64,000 bases of DNA from Marinitoga piezophila KA3. GTDB taxonomy: Bacteria; Thermotogota; Thermotogae; Petrotogales; Petrotogaceae. The stretch covers positions 186,001 through 250,000 of the forward strand of contig NC_016751.1 in NCBI RefSeq assembly GCF_000255135.1. The letters run 5' to 3'. How positions within the stretch are numbered: the stretch's first letter is position 1; each line of letters starts with the position of its first letter. Under the pieces are notes generated by a model. That model ran no database searches. It saw only the letters and a program-made list of their open reading frames with translations, and was not told the DNA's origin. Below are positions 27,822 through 35,847 of this stretch, one piece after another. Made by a program: the position numbers and the translations under genes.

Positions 27822-29507
27822 TTAATAATATAAATTTTTATCAGTAAGCTTTTCTAATTCACCTTTTTCGATTTTTAGTTTCTCATCACATATCTCTAAT
27901 GTTGATTTCCTATGTGTTATTAAAACTATTATTTTTCCTTCTTTTTTTAACTTTTTTAAAATTTCATGTATTATTTCCTCATTTTTCGCATCCATTGCAG
28001 ATGTAAATTCATCAAGTAAGATAATCTGAGGTTCTGATATTAATGCTCTTGCTATTGCTATCATTTGCTTTTGACCACCAGATAAATTTATATTCTGCAC
28101 TTTTTCCTCTATTCCATTTTCAAATTTTGATATTATTTTTTCCAGATCAGTTATTTTCAAAATTTCCTCAAATTTCTCTTTTGAAATCTTTCTTCCCATC
28201 AATATATTTTCTTTAATACTACAATTTTTAAATAATACGGGTTCTTGTTCCACATATCCAATATGTTTTCTTAATATATTACTTTCTATTGTTTCTTTAT
28301 CATTTAATTTTATTTTTCCTTTTTTCGGTATATATAGACCTGTTATTACATTAAATAAAGTTGTCTTTCCTACTCCATTCTCTCCTGTTATACATATTAT
28401 TTTTCCTTTTTGTAGGTTTAAATTTACTGTTTCAAGTATTTTTTCATTATTAAAACCATATTCGATATTTTCCAGTTGAATTGAATTAATATTTTCTATT
28501 TTTTTCTCTTCAACCTTTTCTTCTTCATATTTTGTTATATCAACTATTCTCTTTATCCCACCCCATGAGCTTCTAAGTACCATATTTACCTTCATTAATA
28601 ATTGCAAAGGTGACATCAATGTTTGAATAAATGTCCAAAAAGCTATTAATGTTCCAAGAGTTATTTCATTTTTTATAATTAAATATCCTCCATATCCAAA
28701 TACTCCAACTGTTATTAATCCATTTATGGAATTACCTATTGCTCCGGATAATTTTATAAATTTTATAAACTTTTTCCCAACATTATAATGGTTATATAAT
28801 ATAGTATCCATCATTTCTTCTGTCCAACTATACACATTCATTACTTTTATTGTTTTTATATTATTTATAATATCTACTAATAAATTTGTAATTTCTCCAA
28901 ATTTTTCTCTTTCAATAATTGAGATATGTTCTGCTTTTTTATTTATGATCTTCAAAATTAAAAGGGATATTATTGTTAAAATTATTGGCACCATTGCTAG
29001 TTTCCAATTTAAATAAAACATCATTCCTATTATTCCTGCAATTTGTAATATCGATAATACAAAAACTGGAAACACCTGAGAAACTACAACTCCAACCATT
29101 TCAAGATCTGACATTAATTTTGATATTAACTCACCTGAATTAATTTTCATAAAAAATTCATATGGTAATTTTGTTAATTTTATTATAATTTCTTTTCTTA
29201 TATCACGTTTGGCTATTAATGCATTCATCTCAAATATTATTTCACCTAAATAACTTATCACAGAAGTTGCAATCAATACTCCTATCATTATAAATATATA
29301 TTTAAAGAGAATTTGAAAATTTTTTTCTGGTATTACAACATCTATCATATATTTAATCAGCATTGGAAAAACCAATGCTGATATTGCCATCAAACCAATA
29401 AATAAAATAGCTATTATTTGTCTTTTCCAATATCTTTTAAATATTTTGAATAAAAAATTATATATTTCTTTTTTTTCTAATTTGTTGTCATCTCTTCTTT
29501 TTTCCAT
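27822..29507 (-). CDS. ABC exporter in radical-SAM peptide operon
   Basis: A 561-residue half-exporter. Six membrane helices lie in residues about 30-310. The ATPase domain has GENGVGKTT (Walker A), NLSGGQKQMIAIARAL (signature) and IILLDEFTSAMD (Walker B with the catalytic Glu). No C39 leader peptidase is fused. Its ATG lies inside the end of the radical SAM gene (31-base overlap), so the two are co-translated, and it probably exports the modified peptide. A broken ABC ATPase gene follows. Confidence 0.92.
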   Translation of the reverse strand: MEKRRDDNKLEKKEIYNFLFKIFKRYWKRQIIAILFIGLMAISALVFPMLIKYMIDVVIPEKNFQILFKYIFIMIGVLIATSVISYLGEIIFEMNALIAKRDIRKEIIIKLTKLPYEFFMKINSGELISKLMSDLEMVGVVVSQVFPVFVLSILQIAGIIGMMFYLNWKLAMVPIILTIISLLILKIINKKAEHISIIEREKFGEITNLLVDIINNIKTIKVMNVYSWTEEMMDTILYNHYNVGKKFIKFIKLSGAIGNSINGLITVGVFGYGGYLIIKNEITLGTLIAFWTFIQTLMSPLQLLMKVNMVLRSSWGGIKRIVDITKYEEEKVEEKKIENINSIQLENIEYGFNNEKILETVNLNLQKGKIICITGENGVGKTTLFNVITGLYIPKKGKIKLNDKETIESNILRKHIGYVEQEPVLFKNCSIKENILMGRKISKEKFEEILKITDLEKIISKFENGIEEKVQNINLSGGQKQMIAIARALISEPQIILLDEFTSAMDAKNEEIIHEILKKLKKEGKIIVLITHRKSTLEICDEKLKIEKGELEKLTDKNLYY

Positions 29508-30865
29508 ATAAATAATTCACCTTCTTTCTTTTCTGAATAATTTAAACATCTTGGATCATGTTTGTTTATATCTCCATAATATTTATATGCAACTGCTCTG
29601 CAGCCACCATTACAGGTACTAAATTTATCACACTGAATACATTCTTTTAAATCTAAATTATATCTAAATCTATTCGCTTTTTCGGAAAACCATATATCTT
29701 TTATAGATTTTTCGAATATATTTCCATAACTGAATGCCGATTTATTTATTCCTTCTACTACATCACACAATATAACTTCCCCATCAGAACATATTTGCAT
29801 TGCAACTTTTGCACCGCCACAGGTTATATTTTTTGCAAATTTTTGTAATCCATATGTAATTTTGATACTTCCATTGTATATTTTTTCATATTTTTCTTTT
29901 AACGATATTGCATATTTTATTTCATTTTCTGTCAATGTTTGGGATAAAATTCCTCTTCCAATTGGAAGTATAGGAACTACTCTAATTTCTTCAACACCTA
30001 AAAAAGGTAATTTCTGAAATAAAATTTCTAAATCATTTAAGTTTTCCTTAGATAAAGTTATTCGCCCCCTGGTTTTTATATTAAACACATTGCACCAATA
30101 AAAAGCTTCTATAACTTTGTTAAAATCTTCTTTCTTTAAACCTGTTATTCTGGACCATTTTTCTGGTTCCCATGCATCTATACTTATTTGAATGTTTCTT
30201 AAACCCGCATCAACTAATTCTATAATTTTTTCTTTTGATAGAATTGTTCCTTTTGTTGAAACTTCATAATTTATTCTTTTTTTCTCCAAAAAATTAATAA
30301 TTTTAGCTAATCCAGAATGAGCTATAGGATCACCGCCTGATAAAGATACATATTCTACTTTTCCTAATTCTTCAGCTTCTTCAATAATTGAAATAACTTT
30401 TTCGGTTGGTAAATATTTTTTAGTATTATTTGAATTGAAATTACCAAAACAATAATTACAATTTAAAGGACAATAATCCGTTAAAGAAAAACCTATACTA
30501 TTAATTTTATGTGGAATAATAATAGGACTATCAATTTCAGGAATAAAAAGATATTCATTCTCAGTATATTTCGACAATCTTTTATGTAATTTTTGAGGTA
30601 AAAAATTTATTATATTAATTTTATTAAATTTGTCTATTAAAATATGTAAATCATTTTTTACTATATCAATCGAAACTTCATATAAATTTGATATCTTTTC
30701 ACTAATATCTTCAAAAGTTTTAGTTCCGTCACACAACGATAAAAATAAAGCTTCTGTTTGACTTAAAAATATCAGATTACTTCCACCCACACGCTTTAAA
30801 ATAGCGCCTTTATTAGTTTTTATTAAATTTACTTTTGGGGATAATAATAATATTTTATTTTTCAT
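29477..30865 (-). CDS. Radical SAM/SPASM peptide-modifying enzyme with PqqD-like N-terminus
   Basis: A 462-residue enzyme. Residues about 10-95 resemble a PqqD-type precursor-binding domain (FLSQTEALFLSLCDGTKTFE). The radical SAM cluster site is C132, C136 and C139 in DYCPLNCNYCFG. The C-terminal SPASM region has cysteines at 349, 359, 367, 409, 412, 418, 422 and 440, enough for two auxiliary Fe-S clusters. Enzymes of this layout form thioether or carbon-carbon links in ribosomal peptides. The start has AAGGAGG upstream. A 32-codon Cys-containing gene lies immediately upstream and is the likely substrate. Confidence 0.93.
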   Translation of the reverse strand: MKNKILLLSPKVNLIKTNKGAILKRVGGSNLIFLSQTEALFLSLCDGTKTFEDISEKISNLYEVSIDIVKNDLHILIDKFNKINIINFLPQKLHKRLSKYTENEYLFIPEIDSPIIIPHKINSIGFSLTDYCPLNCNYCFGNFNSNNTKKYLPTEKVISIIEEAEELGKVEYVSLSGGDPIAHSGLAKIINFLEKKRINYEVSTKGTILSKEKIIELVDAGLRNIQISIDAWEPEKWSRITGLKKEDFNKVIEAFYWCNVFNIKTRGRITLSKENLNDLEILFQKLPFLGVEEIRVVPILPIGRGILSQTLTENEIKYAISLKEKYEKIYNGSIKITYGLQKFAKNITCGGAKVAMQICSDGEVILCDVVEGINKSAFSYGNIFEKSIKDIWFSEKANRFRYNLDLKECIQCDKFSTCNGGCRAVAYKYYGDINKHDPRCLNYSEKKEGELFIWKKEEMTTN

Positions 30866-30897
30866 TTTGTTCCTCCTTACTTGATAATTTTTAAAAT

Positions 30898-30930
30898 ACG
30901 TTTCCCATCTTGTTTTATGATGGGAAACGT
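30898..30930 (-). terminator. Hairpin between precursor gene and radical SAM gene
   Basis: Twelve-base perfect stem ACGTTTCCCATC (30898-30909 with 30919-30930) and a nine-base loop, followed on the minus strand by ATTTTAAAAATT. It is probably a leaky terminator or RNA-stabilising hairpin that keeps the precursor message in excess over the enzyme message, as is common in peptide operons. Confidence 0.65.
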
Positions 30931-30958
30931 TTAACTATATTTACTAATAATTATGTAG

Positions 30959-31057
30959 TTACCATATAACTCCGCATACTACTATAGCAGATTGACAAAA
31001 AGAACATTCAACAACAGGTTCTATTTTACTATTAATAAAATAATAACCTTTTAGCAT
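30959..31057 (-). CDS. Candidate RiPP precursor peptide (32 aa)
   Basis: Minus-strand ATG at 31057 preceded by AGGAGG with good spacing (ribosome site at 31065-31070). It encodes 32 residues: a short leader starting MLKGYYFINSKIEP, and a core ECSFCQSAIVVCGVIW with Cys at 18, 21 and 28, then TAA. The size, the Cys-rich tail ending in Trp, and the location directly before a radical SAM/SPASM enzyme and an exporter fit a thioether (sactipeptide/ranthipeptide-like) precursor. The modification type is inferred. Very short genes like this are easily missed. Confidence 0.8.
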   Translation of the reverse strand: MLKGYYFINSKIEPVVECSFCQSAIVVCGVIW

Positions 31058-31094
31058 TTTATAACCTCCTTATATTTCCTTCTATTTTATATTT

Positions 31095-31123
31095 TTCTGG
31101 CGCCAGAACAAAACAGCCGGCTG
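31095..31123. promoter_or_regulatory. Two GC-rich palindromes upstream of the precursor gene
   Basis: TTCTGGCGCCAGAA (14-base palindrome, 31095-31108) and CAGCCGGCTG (10-base palindrome, 31114-31123) stand out in very AT-rich DNA. Their centres are 17 bases apart, about 40-65 bases before the precursor ATG. A further palindrome TATCTACGTAGATA lies at 31148-31161. They could be binding sites for a dimeric regulator or RNA processing signals. Confidence 0.5.
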
Positions 31124-31187
31124 AAAAAATTTAAATTTTTGATATAATATCTACGTAGATATAAAATAGAAAATAGATTCTATCTAA

Positions 31188-31319
31188 CTACTCAGAAAAT
31201 TCAATTTGGATTTGAGGATTGGTTGAATCTGTAGCATATTCATCATCATTATCTCCTGCAAATATTATTGTTGAAAATATTACTATTCCTATGATTATTA
31301 ATATAGTGATTTTTTTCAT
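31188..31319 (-). CDS. Small secreted peptide (43 aa), first gene of RiPP operon
   Basis: Minus-strand ATG at 31319 with GGAGGTG upstream. It encodes 43 residues: a typical signal peptide (MKKITILIIIGIVIFS, cleavage expected after FAG or nearby), then a short acidic tail rich in Asp, Asn, Thr and Ser that ends IQIEFSE. It has no Cys. It is transcribed from the promoter at 31339-31366 ahead of the precursor gene. It may be a signal peptide-type pheromone, an immunity factor, or a second substrate. Function not recognised. Confidence 0.7.
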   Translation of the reverse strand: MKKITILIIIGIVIFSTIIFAGDNDDEYATDSTNPQIQIEFSE

Positions 31320-31635
31320 ATTTTCACCTCCATTTTTGATTTTACCATTTCTAACATGACTTTCAAGTGTTTTTTCAAAAATAAAAATCCGTTATTTATC
31401 AATATTAGAAACTTCTATATTTTTCACAAAGTTGTAAATTATCAATGGTTACTTAATTGTAATTTTTTCTATTTTTCTTTTTTTTATGCCTCTTTTAAAC
31501 TTTTTATTTTTTTTATTTTATCCTTTTATTCCGCAAAAATATTTGTGAAAAAGTTTTTTATTTTTTATTTTTAAAATTTTGTATCATTTTTATTTCTGTT
31601 TATTTTCACAAAATTCAAATCATTGAGGTGATTGT
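31320..31635. other. Divergent intergenic region, RiPP operon / helical-repeat gene
   Basis: About 315 bases. Near 31340-31366 lies the minus-strand promoter of the peptide operon. The rest is T-rich on the plus strand (31430-31600) and holds no credible gene. The promoter of the plus-strand helical-repeat gene was not identified. Confidence 0.45.
31339..31366 (-). promoter_or_regulatory. Promoter of the RiPP operon
   Basis: On the minus strand TTGAAA (31366-31361) and TAAAAT (31344-31339) are separated by 16 bases, 20 bases before the first ATG at 31319. A good sigma-70-type match. Confidence 0.65.
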
Positions 31636-33231
31636 TTGACAATGAAAGATATATCCTTTAAAATACTTATCGATATTATAAAATATGGATACTATTCAAC
31701 ACCAATTATTAATTATATTTATAAAAACAATACAGAAGACGATTTAAAATATTATATTCTATTATTAAAATCAAAATGGAAAAAAGATTTTAAATCTGCA
31801 ATATTTTATGCAAATAAGGTTATTGCAACAACAACAACAACAATATTAAGAGAACTTGCAAGATTTGAACTCATATCTCTTTATGTGAAAAATAAAGAAT
31901 TTGAACCTGCTAAAAAACAGTGTGAATGTTTAAGAAATAACTTTAAGAATATTTCTGAATATGCCAGGAATTTAATGATTCCTGGTTTAAAATTATTGAA
32001 TACAAAATATAATATCCTTAATAAGGATTTTAAAGCGTATTCTGATAATTATGAAGAAAATAATGTAGATAAGGCTATTTTAAAATATTCTCAGGCAAGA
32101 GAATACATTAAGAATGAAGAATATAATAAAGCATATGAATTATTTATAGATGGTTATTTTCTTGCAAAAGACTTTCCACATCCAACAATGATGTGTAATG
32201 GTTTAAATGGTGCTGCATGGTGGATAAGAAAAGTAGATAAAAAGAAAGCTTTAATTGCTGCTGATTTATTGGAGTATTATATCGGTTATTATTTTGAGGA
32301 TTTAAATTATATTTATAACTGGTTTGATACTATTTTTGAAGTTAGAAGAATTAACAAGGATATAAAAATTTTTGAATGTTGTGATGTTGTGAATGCGATT
32401 TATCATAATAATTCAGAAATTTCTATTGATTTAAAATTTATGAAATTTTTATTTTCTCCAGTTACTTATTATAAAATTGATAATTCATTATTTCAGTATA
32501 TGAAAAATGTTTTGAATTTGAATGATATAAAAAAATATATGACTATACAAAGTGTTACTTTAAATAAATTGATAAGAAAATATCATCTTATTTTTTCCAG
32601 TAACCAACCGTATGAAATAAATAATGAAATATTCAAAAGGCAAATAAAGAATTTATTTGAAAAAAATAAAGAAGTATTTTTAAAAAAGACAATTGATCTT
32701 TCTGTATTATTTTTAGCTACATATATATCCTATATAAATAAACCCAAATATTCAAAATTACCTCTATTGAAATTAATATTTAAAGATGATAAAAATAAGA
32801 TTATTAAATTCTTCTCTGCTAATTATGAGAAGATGTATTTTTTTAATGTTATGATGGAGAATTTTCATGAGAAAATTCTCATAGATAATTTACTGAATAA
32901 AAATAATAATCCTCAGACTGCCGAAGGCTGTTTATTCTATTTAGCAAGAAAAAAACTCATCACTGAGCTTTTTAAGAAACCAAAGAACTTTAAGGAGTTT
33001 GTTTTTAATTATTTTAAGCTCAGTGATGAGGAAATGAAAGTTTTTGATGTGTTTTTAAGAAATTGCGTTCGATACGATATTAAATGGTCCATTACTCCTT
33101 ATCCAAAAAGCAAGATTCGTGATTTTGCAATTAAATATGGTCTTGGTCAAAAAAGAATTGCTTTAGGTTATTACTCTTTTGAAGATGACGAAAGAATTTT
33201 GATTGATGAGATTATTGATAAATTCTTATAA
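31636..33231 (+). CDS. Helical-repeat protein divergent from RiPP operon
   Basis: A 531-residue soluble protein, mostly helical. Residues about 45-260 look like TPR-type repeats (EYNKAYELFIDGYFLAKDF, KKALIAADLLEYYIGYYF). The C-terminal 95 residues (KLSDEEMKVFDVFLRN, then SKIRDFAIKYGLGQKRIALG) are duplicated as a remnant at 25550-25852. No family is recognised; TPR proteins beside peptide operons often act as peptide-sensing regulators, which is only inference here. The start may be TTG at 31636 or ATG at 31642; GAGGTG lies at 31625-31630. Confidence 0.75.
   Translation: MTMKDISFKILIDIIKYGYYSTPIINYIYKNNTEDDLKYYILLLKSKWKKDFKSAIFYANKVIATTTTTILRELARFELISLYVKNKEFEPAKKQCECLRNNFKNISEYARNLMIPGLKLLNTKYNILNKDFKAYSDNYEENNVDKAILKYSQAREYIKNEEYNKAYELFIDGYFLAKDFPHPTMMCNGLNGAAWWIRKVDKKKALIAADLLEYYIGYYFEDLNYIYNWFDTIFEVRRINKDIKIFECCDVVNAIYHNNSEISIDLKFMKFLFSPVTYYKIDNSLFQYMKNVLNLNDIKKYMTIQSVTLNKLIRKYHLIFSSNQPYEINNEIFKRQIKNLFEKNKEVFLKKTIDLSVLFLATYISYINKPKYSKLPLLKLIFKDDKNKIIKFFSANYEKMYFFNVMMENFHEKILIDNLLNKNNNPQTAEGCLFYLARKKLITELFKKPKNFKEFVFNYFKLSDEEMKVFDVFLRNCVRYDIKWSITPYPKSKIRDFAIKYGLGQKRIALGYYSFEDDERILIDEIIDKFL
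32956..33030. repeat. 15-base inverted repeat inside coding sequence
   Basis: CTCATCACTGAGCTT (32956-32970) and its exact complement AAGCTCAGTGATGAG (33016-33030), 45 bases apart, inside the helical-repeat gene. The same pair is at 25561-25575 and 25621-25635 in the truncated copy, which begins about 11 bases before it. This suggests a recombination or processing site. Confidence 0.7.
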
Positions 33232-33232
33232 C

Positions 33233-33256
33233 AAAATCCCTATAAATAGGGATTTT
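33233..33256 (+). terminator. Terminator after the helical-repeat gene
   Basis: AAAATCCCTA paired with TAGGGATTTT and a tiny loop, starting one base after the stop codon. It ends in a run of T residues. Confidence 0.75.
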
Positions 33257-33327
33257 ATTATATCTATTAAATTTTCTCAATTATATAATCCTCTGTATAT
33301 GGTAAAATAAATTGGTTCTTTCCAAGG

Positions 33328-34698
33328 TTACTTGATATTTACAATTTTCCATCCCTTTTCTTTTGTAAATTCTATAAGTGTAATTTTTTCTTCTTTGGCC
33401 AATGAAATTAGATTTTCTTCAAATCCGCTTTTTGATACCAAAATAAAATTATCCACACTTATTTTAGATTTTTCTGTTTTGAATTTTAGGTTATAAAAAT
33501 CTTTTATATTCATCTTCCTATTTCTCCATTTTATTTCTGCAGCATATATTTTATTTTCAAAATCCTTTCCAAGCATATCTATTTCAATATTTTTATTCCA
33601 ATAATTACCTGCTTCAGCAAGATTAAATTTTTCTTTCAAAAATATTATGCTTTGTTTTTCAAACTCAAAAGAAACATATTGCGTCAAATCATTTTTTATA
33701 ATTTCAATAACATTGGAATAATCATTTAAATCAACACTATCTTTATGTGGGAAAATGTATCTATACCAGAAATTAAATAATTGATCATCGATTTTATATA
33801 TAAAGTTCTTTATTCTATGTGGATTTTTAGTAAAAGCAGGATATTCCCTTTTTACTATTTTTAAAAGCTGCAATGATTTTAAATAAGGCTGTATCCTTCT
33901 TGAATCGGTTTCACCAATAAATGAGGTTATTTCGTTAATTCTTGTTTTTCCACTGGCGACTGCTTCAAGAATTGATTGATAAATAGATGTTTCTCTTAAT
34001 TCCTGTGTTAAAATAAAATATGGCTCTTCTTTTAAGGGTGCCCCAAGAGTTAAAAATAAATTTTCTATGTTTTTTAATATATCTAATTGACTATTCCACA
34101 ATTGAAGATAATATGGAATTCCACCAATAATGGAATAAATTGTCATTAATGAATGATAATCATTATCTGGAATAAATAAATTAATATCTTTAAAGGCTAT
34201 GGGATTTAATTTTAGATTTCCTGTTTTTCTACCATATAATGGATTATTATAACTTAAAATACCTTCCATAAAACTTATGCTCGAACCACATAGGATTAAT
34301 TTCATTTTTGATGATTCAAACTCATCAATTAATAATTGTAATATAGAAAGTATTTCCTGATTTTTTTCAACTAAATATTGAAATTCATCAAGAACCATGA
34401 TTATACTTTCTCTATTTGAATATTCGAATAAAACCCTAAAAGCATCTTCCCAATTTTCAAAAGATATTTTTCCAAATTTCAAAAATTCTCCAACTTTATT
34501 GGAAAATGTTTTTAATTGCTCTTTTGGAGAAATTTTTCTAGCTGTATAATATAATGTGTTTTTATTTTTTGTAACTTCTTTTAATAAAAAACTCTTTCCT
34601 ATTCTTCGACGACCATATAATACAAATACCTCTTTTTTATTTGAATTTAATATCTTTTCAAAAAATTCTCTTTCTTCAAATCTGTCTATAAAAATAAT
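33328..34698 (-). CDS. Archaeal-type ATPase (DUF234-like), non-ATG start
   Basis: Read from its first ATG (34482) this protein lacks a P-loop, but the same open frame continues upstream and encodes YGRRRIGKS (Walker A) and IDRFEEREFFEKI, matching the neighbour at 35854 residue for residue in layout. No ATG, GTG or TTG exists in that stretch after the in-frame TGA at 34705. An ATT at 34695 or 34698, just after GAGGTG, is the only plausible start. The Walker B is IIMVLDEFQYL; the C-terminal part has a PD-(D/E)XK-like DUF234 domain (IEIDMLGKD, AAEIKWRN). The gene is about 455 residues, or it lost its start codon. Confidence 0.75.
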   Translation of the reverse strand: MIFIDRFEEREFFEKILNSNKKEVFVLYGRRRIGKSFLLKEVTKNKNTLYYTARKISPKEQLKTFSNKVGEFLKFGKISFENWEDAFRVLFEYSNRESIIMVLDEFQYLVEKNQEILSILQLLIDEFESSKMKLILCGSSISFMEGILSYNNPLYGRKTGNLKLNPIAFKDINLFIPDNDYHSLMTIYSIIGGIPYYLQLWNSQLDILKNIENLFLTLGAPLKEEPYFILTQELRETSIYQSILEAVASGKTRINEITSFIGETDSRRIQPYLKSLQLLKIVKREYPAFTKNPHRIKNFIYKIDDQLFNFWYRYIFPHKDSVDLNDYSNVIEIIKNDLTQYVSFEFEKQSIIFLKEKFNLAEAGNYWNKNIEIDMLGKDFENKIYAAEIKWRNRKMNIKDFYNLKFKTEKSKISVDNFILVSKSGFEENLISLAKEEKITLIEFTKEKGWKIVNIK

Positions 34699-34712
34699 AT
34701 CACCTCACAATT

Positions 34713-34760
34713 AATTATACTAAACTAGATTAGTATAATTTAAATTAGTATAATAACACT
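34713..34760 (-). promoter_or_regulatory. AT-rich palindromic operator upstream of ATPase gene
   Basis: AATTATACTAA (34713-34723) and TTAGTATAATT (34730-34740) form a perfect inverted repeat around CTAG, followed by a further TTAGTATAAT at about 34746-34755. The same TAGTATAAT unit recurs upstream of the related gene at 35854. Probably a binding site shared by both genes. Confidence 0.55.
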
Positions 34761-34790
34761 TATAATTATATCATAAAAATCTAAATAAAA

Positions 34791-34818
34791 AAACAAGCTG
34801 AAAAATCTCAGCTTGTTT
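34791..34818. terminator. Terminator between alkD-type gene and the ATPase gene
   Basis: Eleven-base stem (34791-34801 with 34808-34818) with a six-base loop. On the minus strand it is followed by a run of seven T, ending the AlkD-type transcript. Confidence 0.8.
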
Positions 34819-34852
34819 TTATTCTGACAAGTCTATAATTTCTTAGAAATTT

Positions 34853-35545
34853 TTAAACTTCACCTTTCAAATATTTTTTTCTTTCAGTTTCTGGATACTT
34901 TTCAATTGCATATCTTAACATTGTTCTCGGCATTTTCTCATAATATTTCTTTAAAAATTCATCTTCAACTTTTTTATTTCTTTTTCCTATTTCACGTAAC
35001 ATCCATCCAACTGCTTTATGAATTAGATGATGTTCATGATTAATAAGAATTTCAGATATTCTAAGTGCATCACTAAAATCATTCCTTTTAATAAAATAAA
35101 AAGTTGATAAGATGGCTATCCTTTGCTTCCATAAATTATTTGACTTCGCAAAATCATACAGAAGACTTTTATCCTTTTCATATAAATATGCACCTAAAAT
35201 GTGTGGTGCAGAACTATCTACAAGATCCCAATTGTTTACATTATCAATATTTTTTAGATATACTTCTACTACTTTATCAGGATATTTTTTATATTTGTGT
35301 GTCAATATAAAAAGAGCTAATAATCTAAATTCATGATATTCAGAATTTAAAAATTTCTCAATTTCTGAAAAATCTAAATCTTTGTATTTTTTTGCAAATC
35401 TTCTTATAATAGGAACTTTTATTCCCAAAAATTTATCTCCTTTTCCATACCCATCATTACCTTTAAAATACTTTTGAGAATGTTCGGCTCTTTCACTATT
35501 TTTAAATTCAGATATTTCAGAAATGATTTTTTCAATTCTTCCCAT
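34853..35545 (-). CDS. alkD: DNA alkylation repair protein, AlkD family
   Basis: A 230-residue HEAT-like repeat DNA glycosylase that removes N3- and N7-alkylpurines. Family features are YFKGNDGYGKGDKFLGIKVP, NVNNWDLVDSSAPHI (Trp/Asp of the active cleft), LWKQRIAILSTFYFIK, HKAVGWMLREIGKR and PRTMLRYAIEKYP. I start at ATG 35545, 6 bases after GGTGGTGAT; an upstream ATG would add 11 residues over that site. It is isolated in an accessory region. Confidence 0.9.
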   Translation of the reverse strand: MGRIEKIISEISEFKNSERAEHSQKYFKGNDGYGKGDKFLGIKVPIIRRFAKKYKDLDFSEIEKFLNSEYHEFRLLALFILTHKYKKYPDKVVEVYLKNIDNVNNWDLVDSSAPHILGAYLYEKDKSLLYDFAKSNNLWKQRIAILSTFYFIKRNDFSDALRISEILINHEHHLIHKAVGWMLREIGKRNKKVEDEFLKKYYEKMPRTMLRYAIEKYPETERKKYLKGEV

Positions 35546-35762
35546 TATATCACCACCAAAAAATTCAATTTTTTTCATAACACTTCTCTTTTTTAACTTC
35601 TTGATAAGTTTTTAAAAAACTCCAATTTAACCACTTTCTTTTTAGATTAAATTCTATATTCTTATATAATATCATAATTTTTCTGGAATAAAGTCAATAA
35701 TAATATTAAAAAATTTTGACTATATTCCAATTTTATTTTATCATTTTAAAGTAATATTTCTA

Positions 35763-35791
35763 TTGACAAATAAATTTAAACGGTATATAAT
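35763..35791 (+). promoter_or_regulatory. Consensus promoter of the 35854 ATPase gene
   Basis: TTGACA (35763-35768) and TATAAT (35786-35791), 17 bases apart, both perfect consensus. The -10 box lies inside the operator palindrome at 35784-35815, so binding there should block transcription. Confidence 0.85.
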
Positions 35792-35847
35792 TATACTGTA
35801 TAGTATAATTATATATAGTATAATACTGATTAGTATAATACCGAGGT
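35784..35847 (+). promoter_or_regulatory. Operator cluster overlapping the promoter
   Basis: A 14-base perfect inverted repeat TATATAATTATACT (35784-35797, four-base centre, partner 35802-35815) covers the -10 box. It is followed by tandem TAGTATAATACTGAT and TAGTATAATACCGAG, the second running into the ribosome site. TAGTATAAT is also present at 34713-34760. Confidence 0.7.

Noticed and set aside
31356-31574. 72-residue plus-strand reading frame
   Set aside because: Composed almost only of Phe, Lys, Ile and Asn from T-rich noncoding DNA, with no ribosome site; overlaps the RiPP operon promoter.
34482-34482. Internal ATG as the true start of the 33328 ATPase
   Set aside because: The preceding in-frame 70 codons encode a complete, conserved P-loop region matching the neighbour, so the internal ATG would remove the ATPase site.
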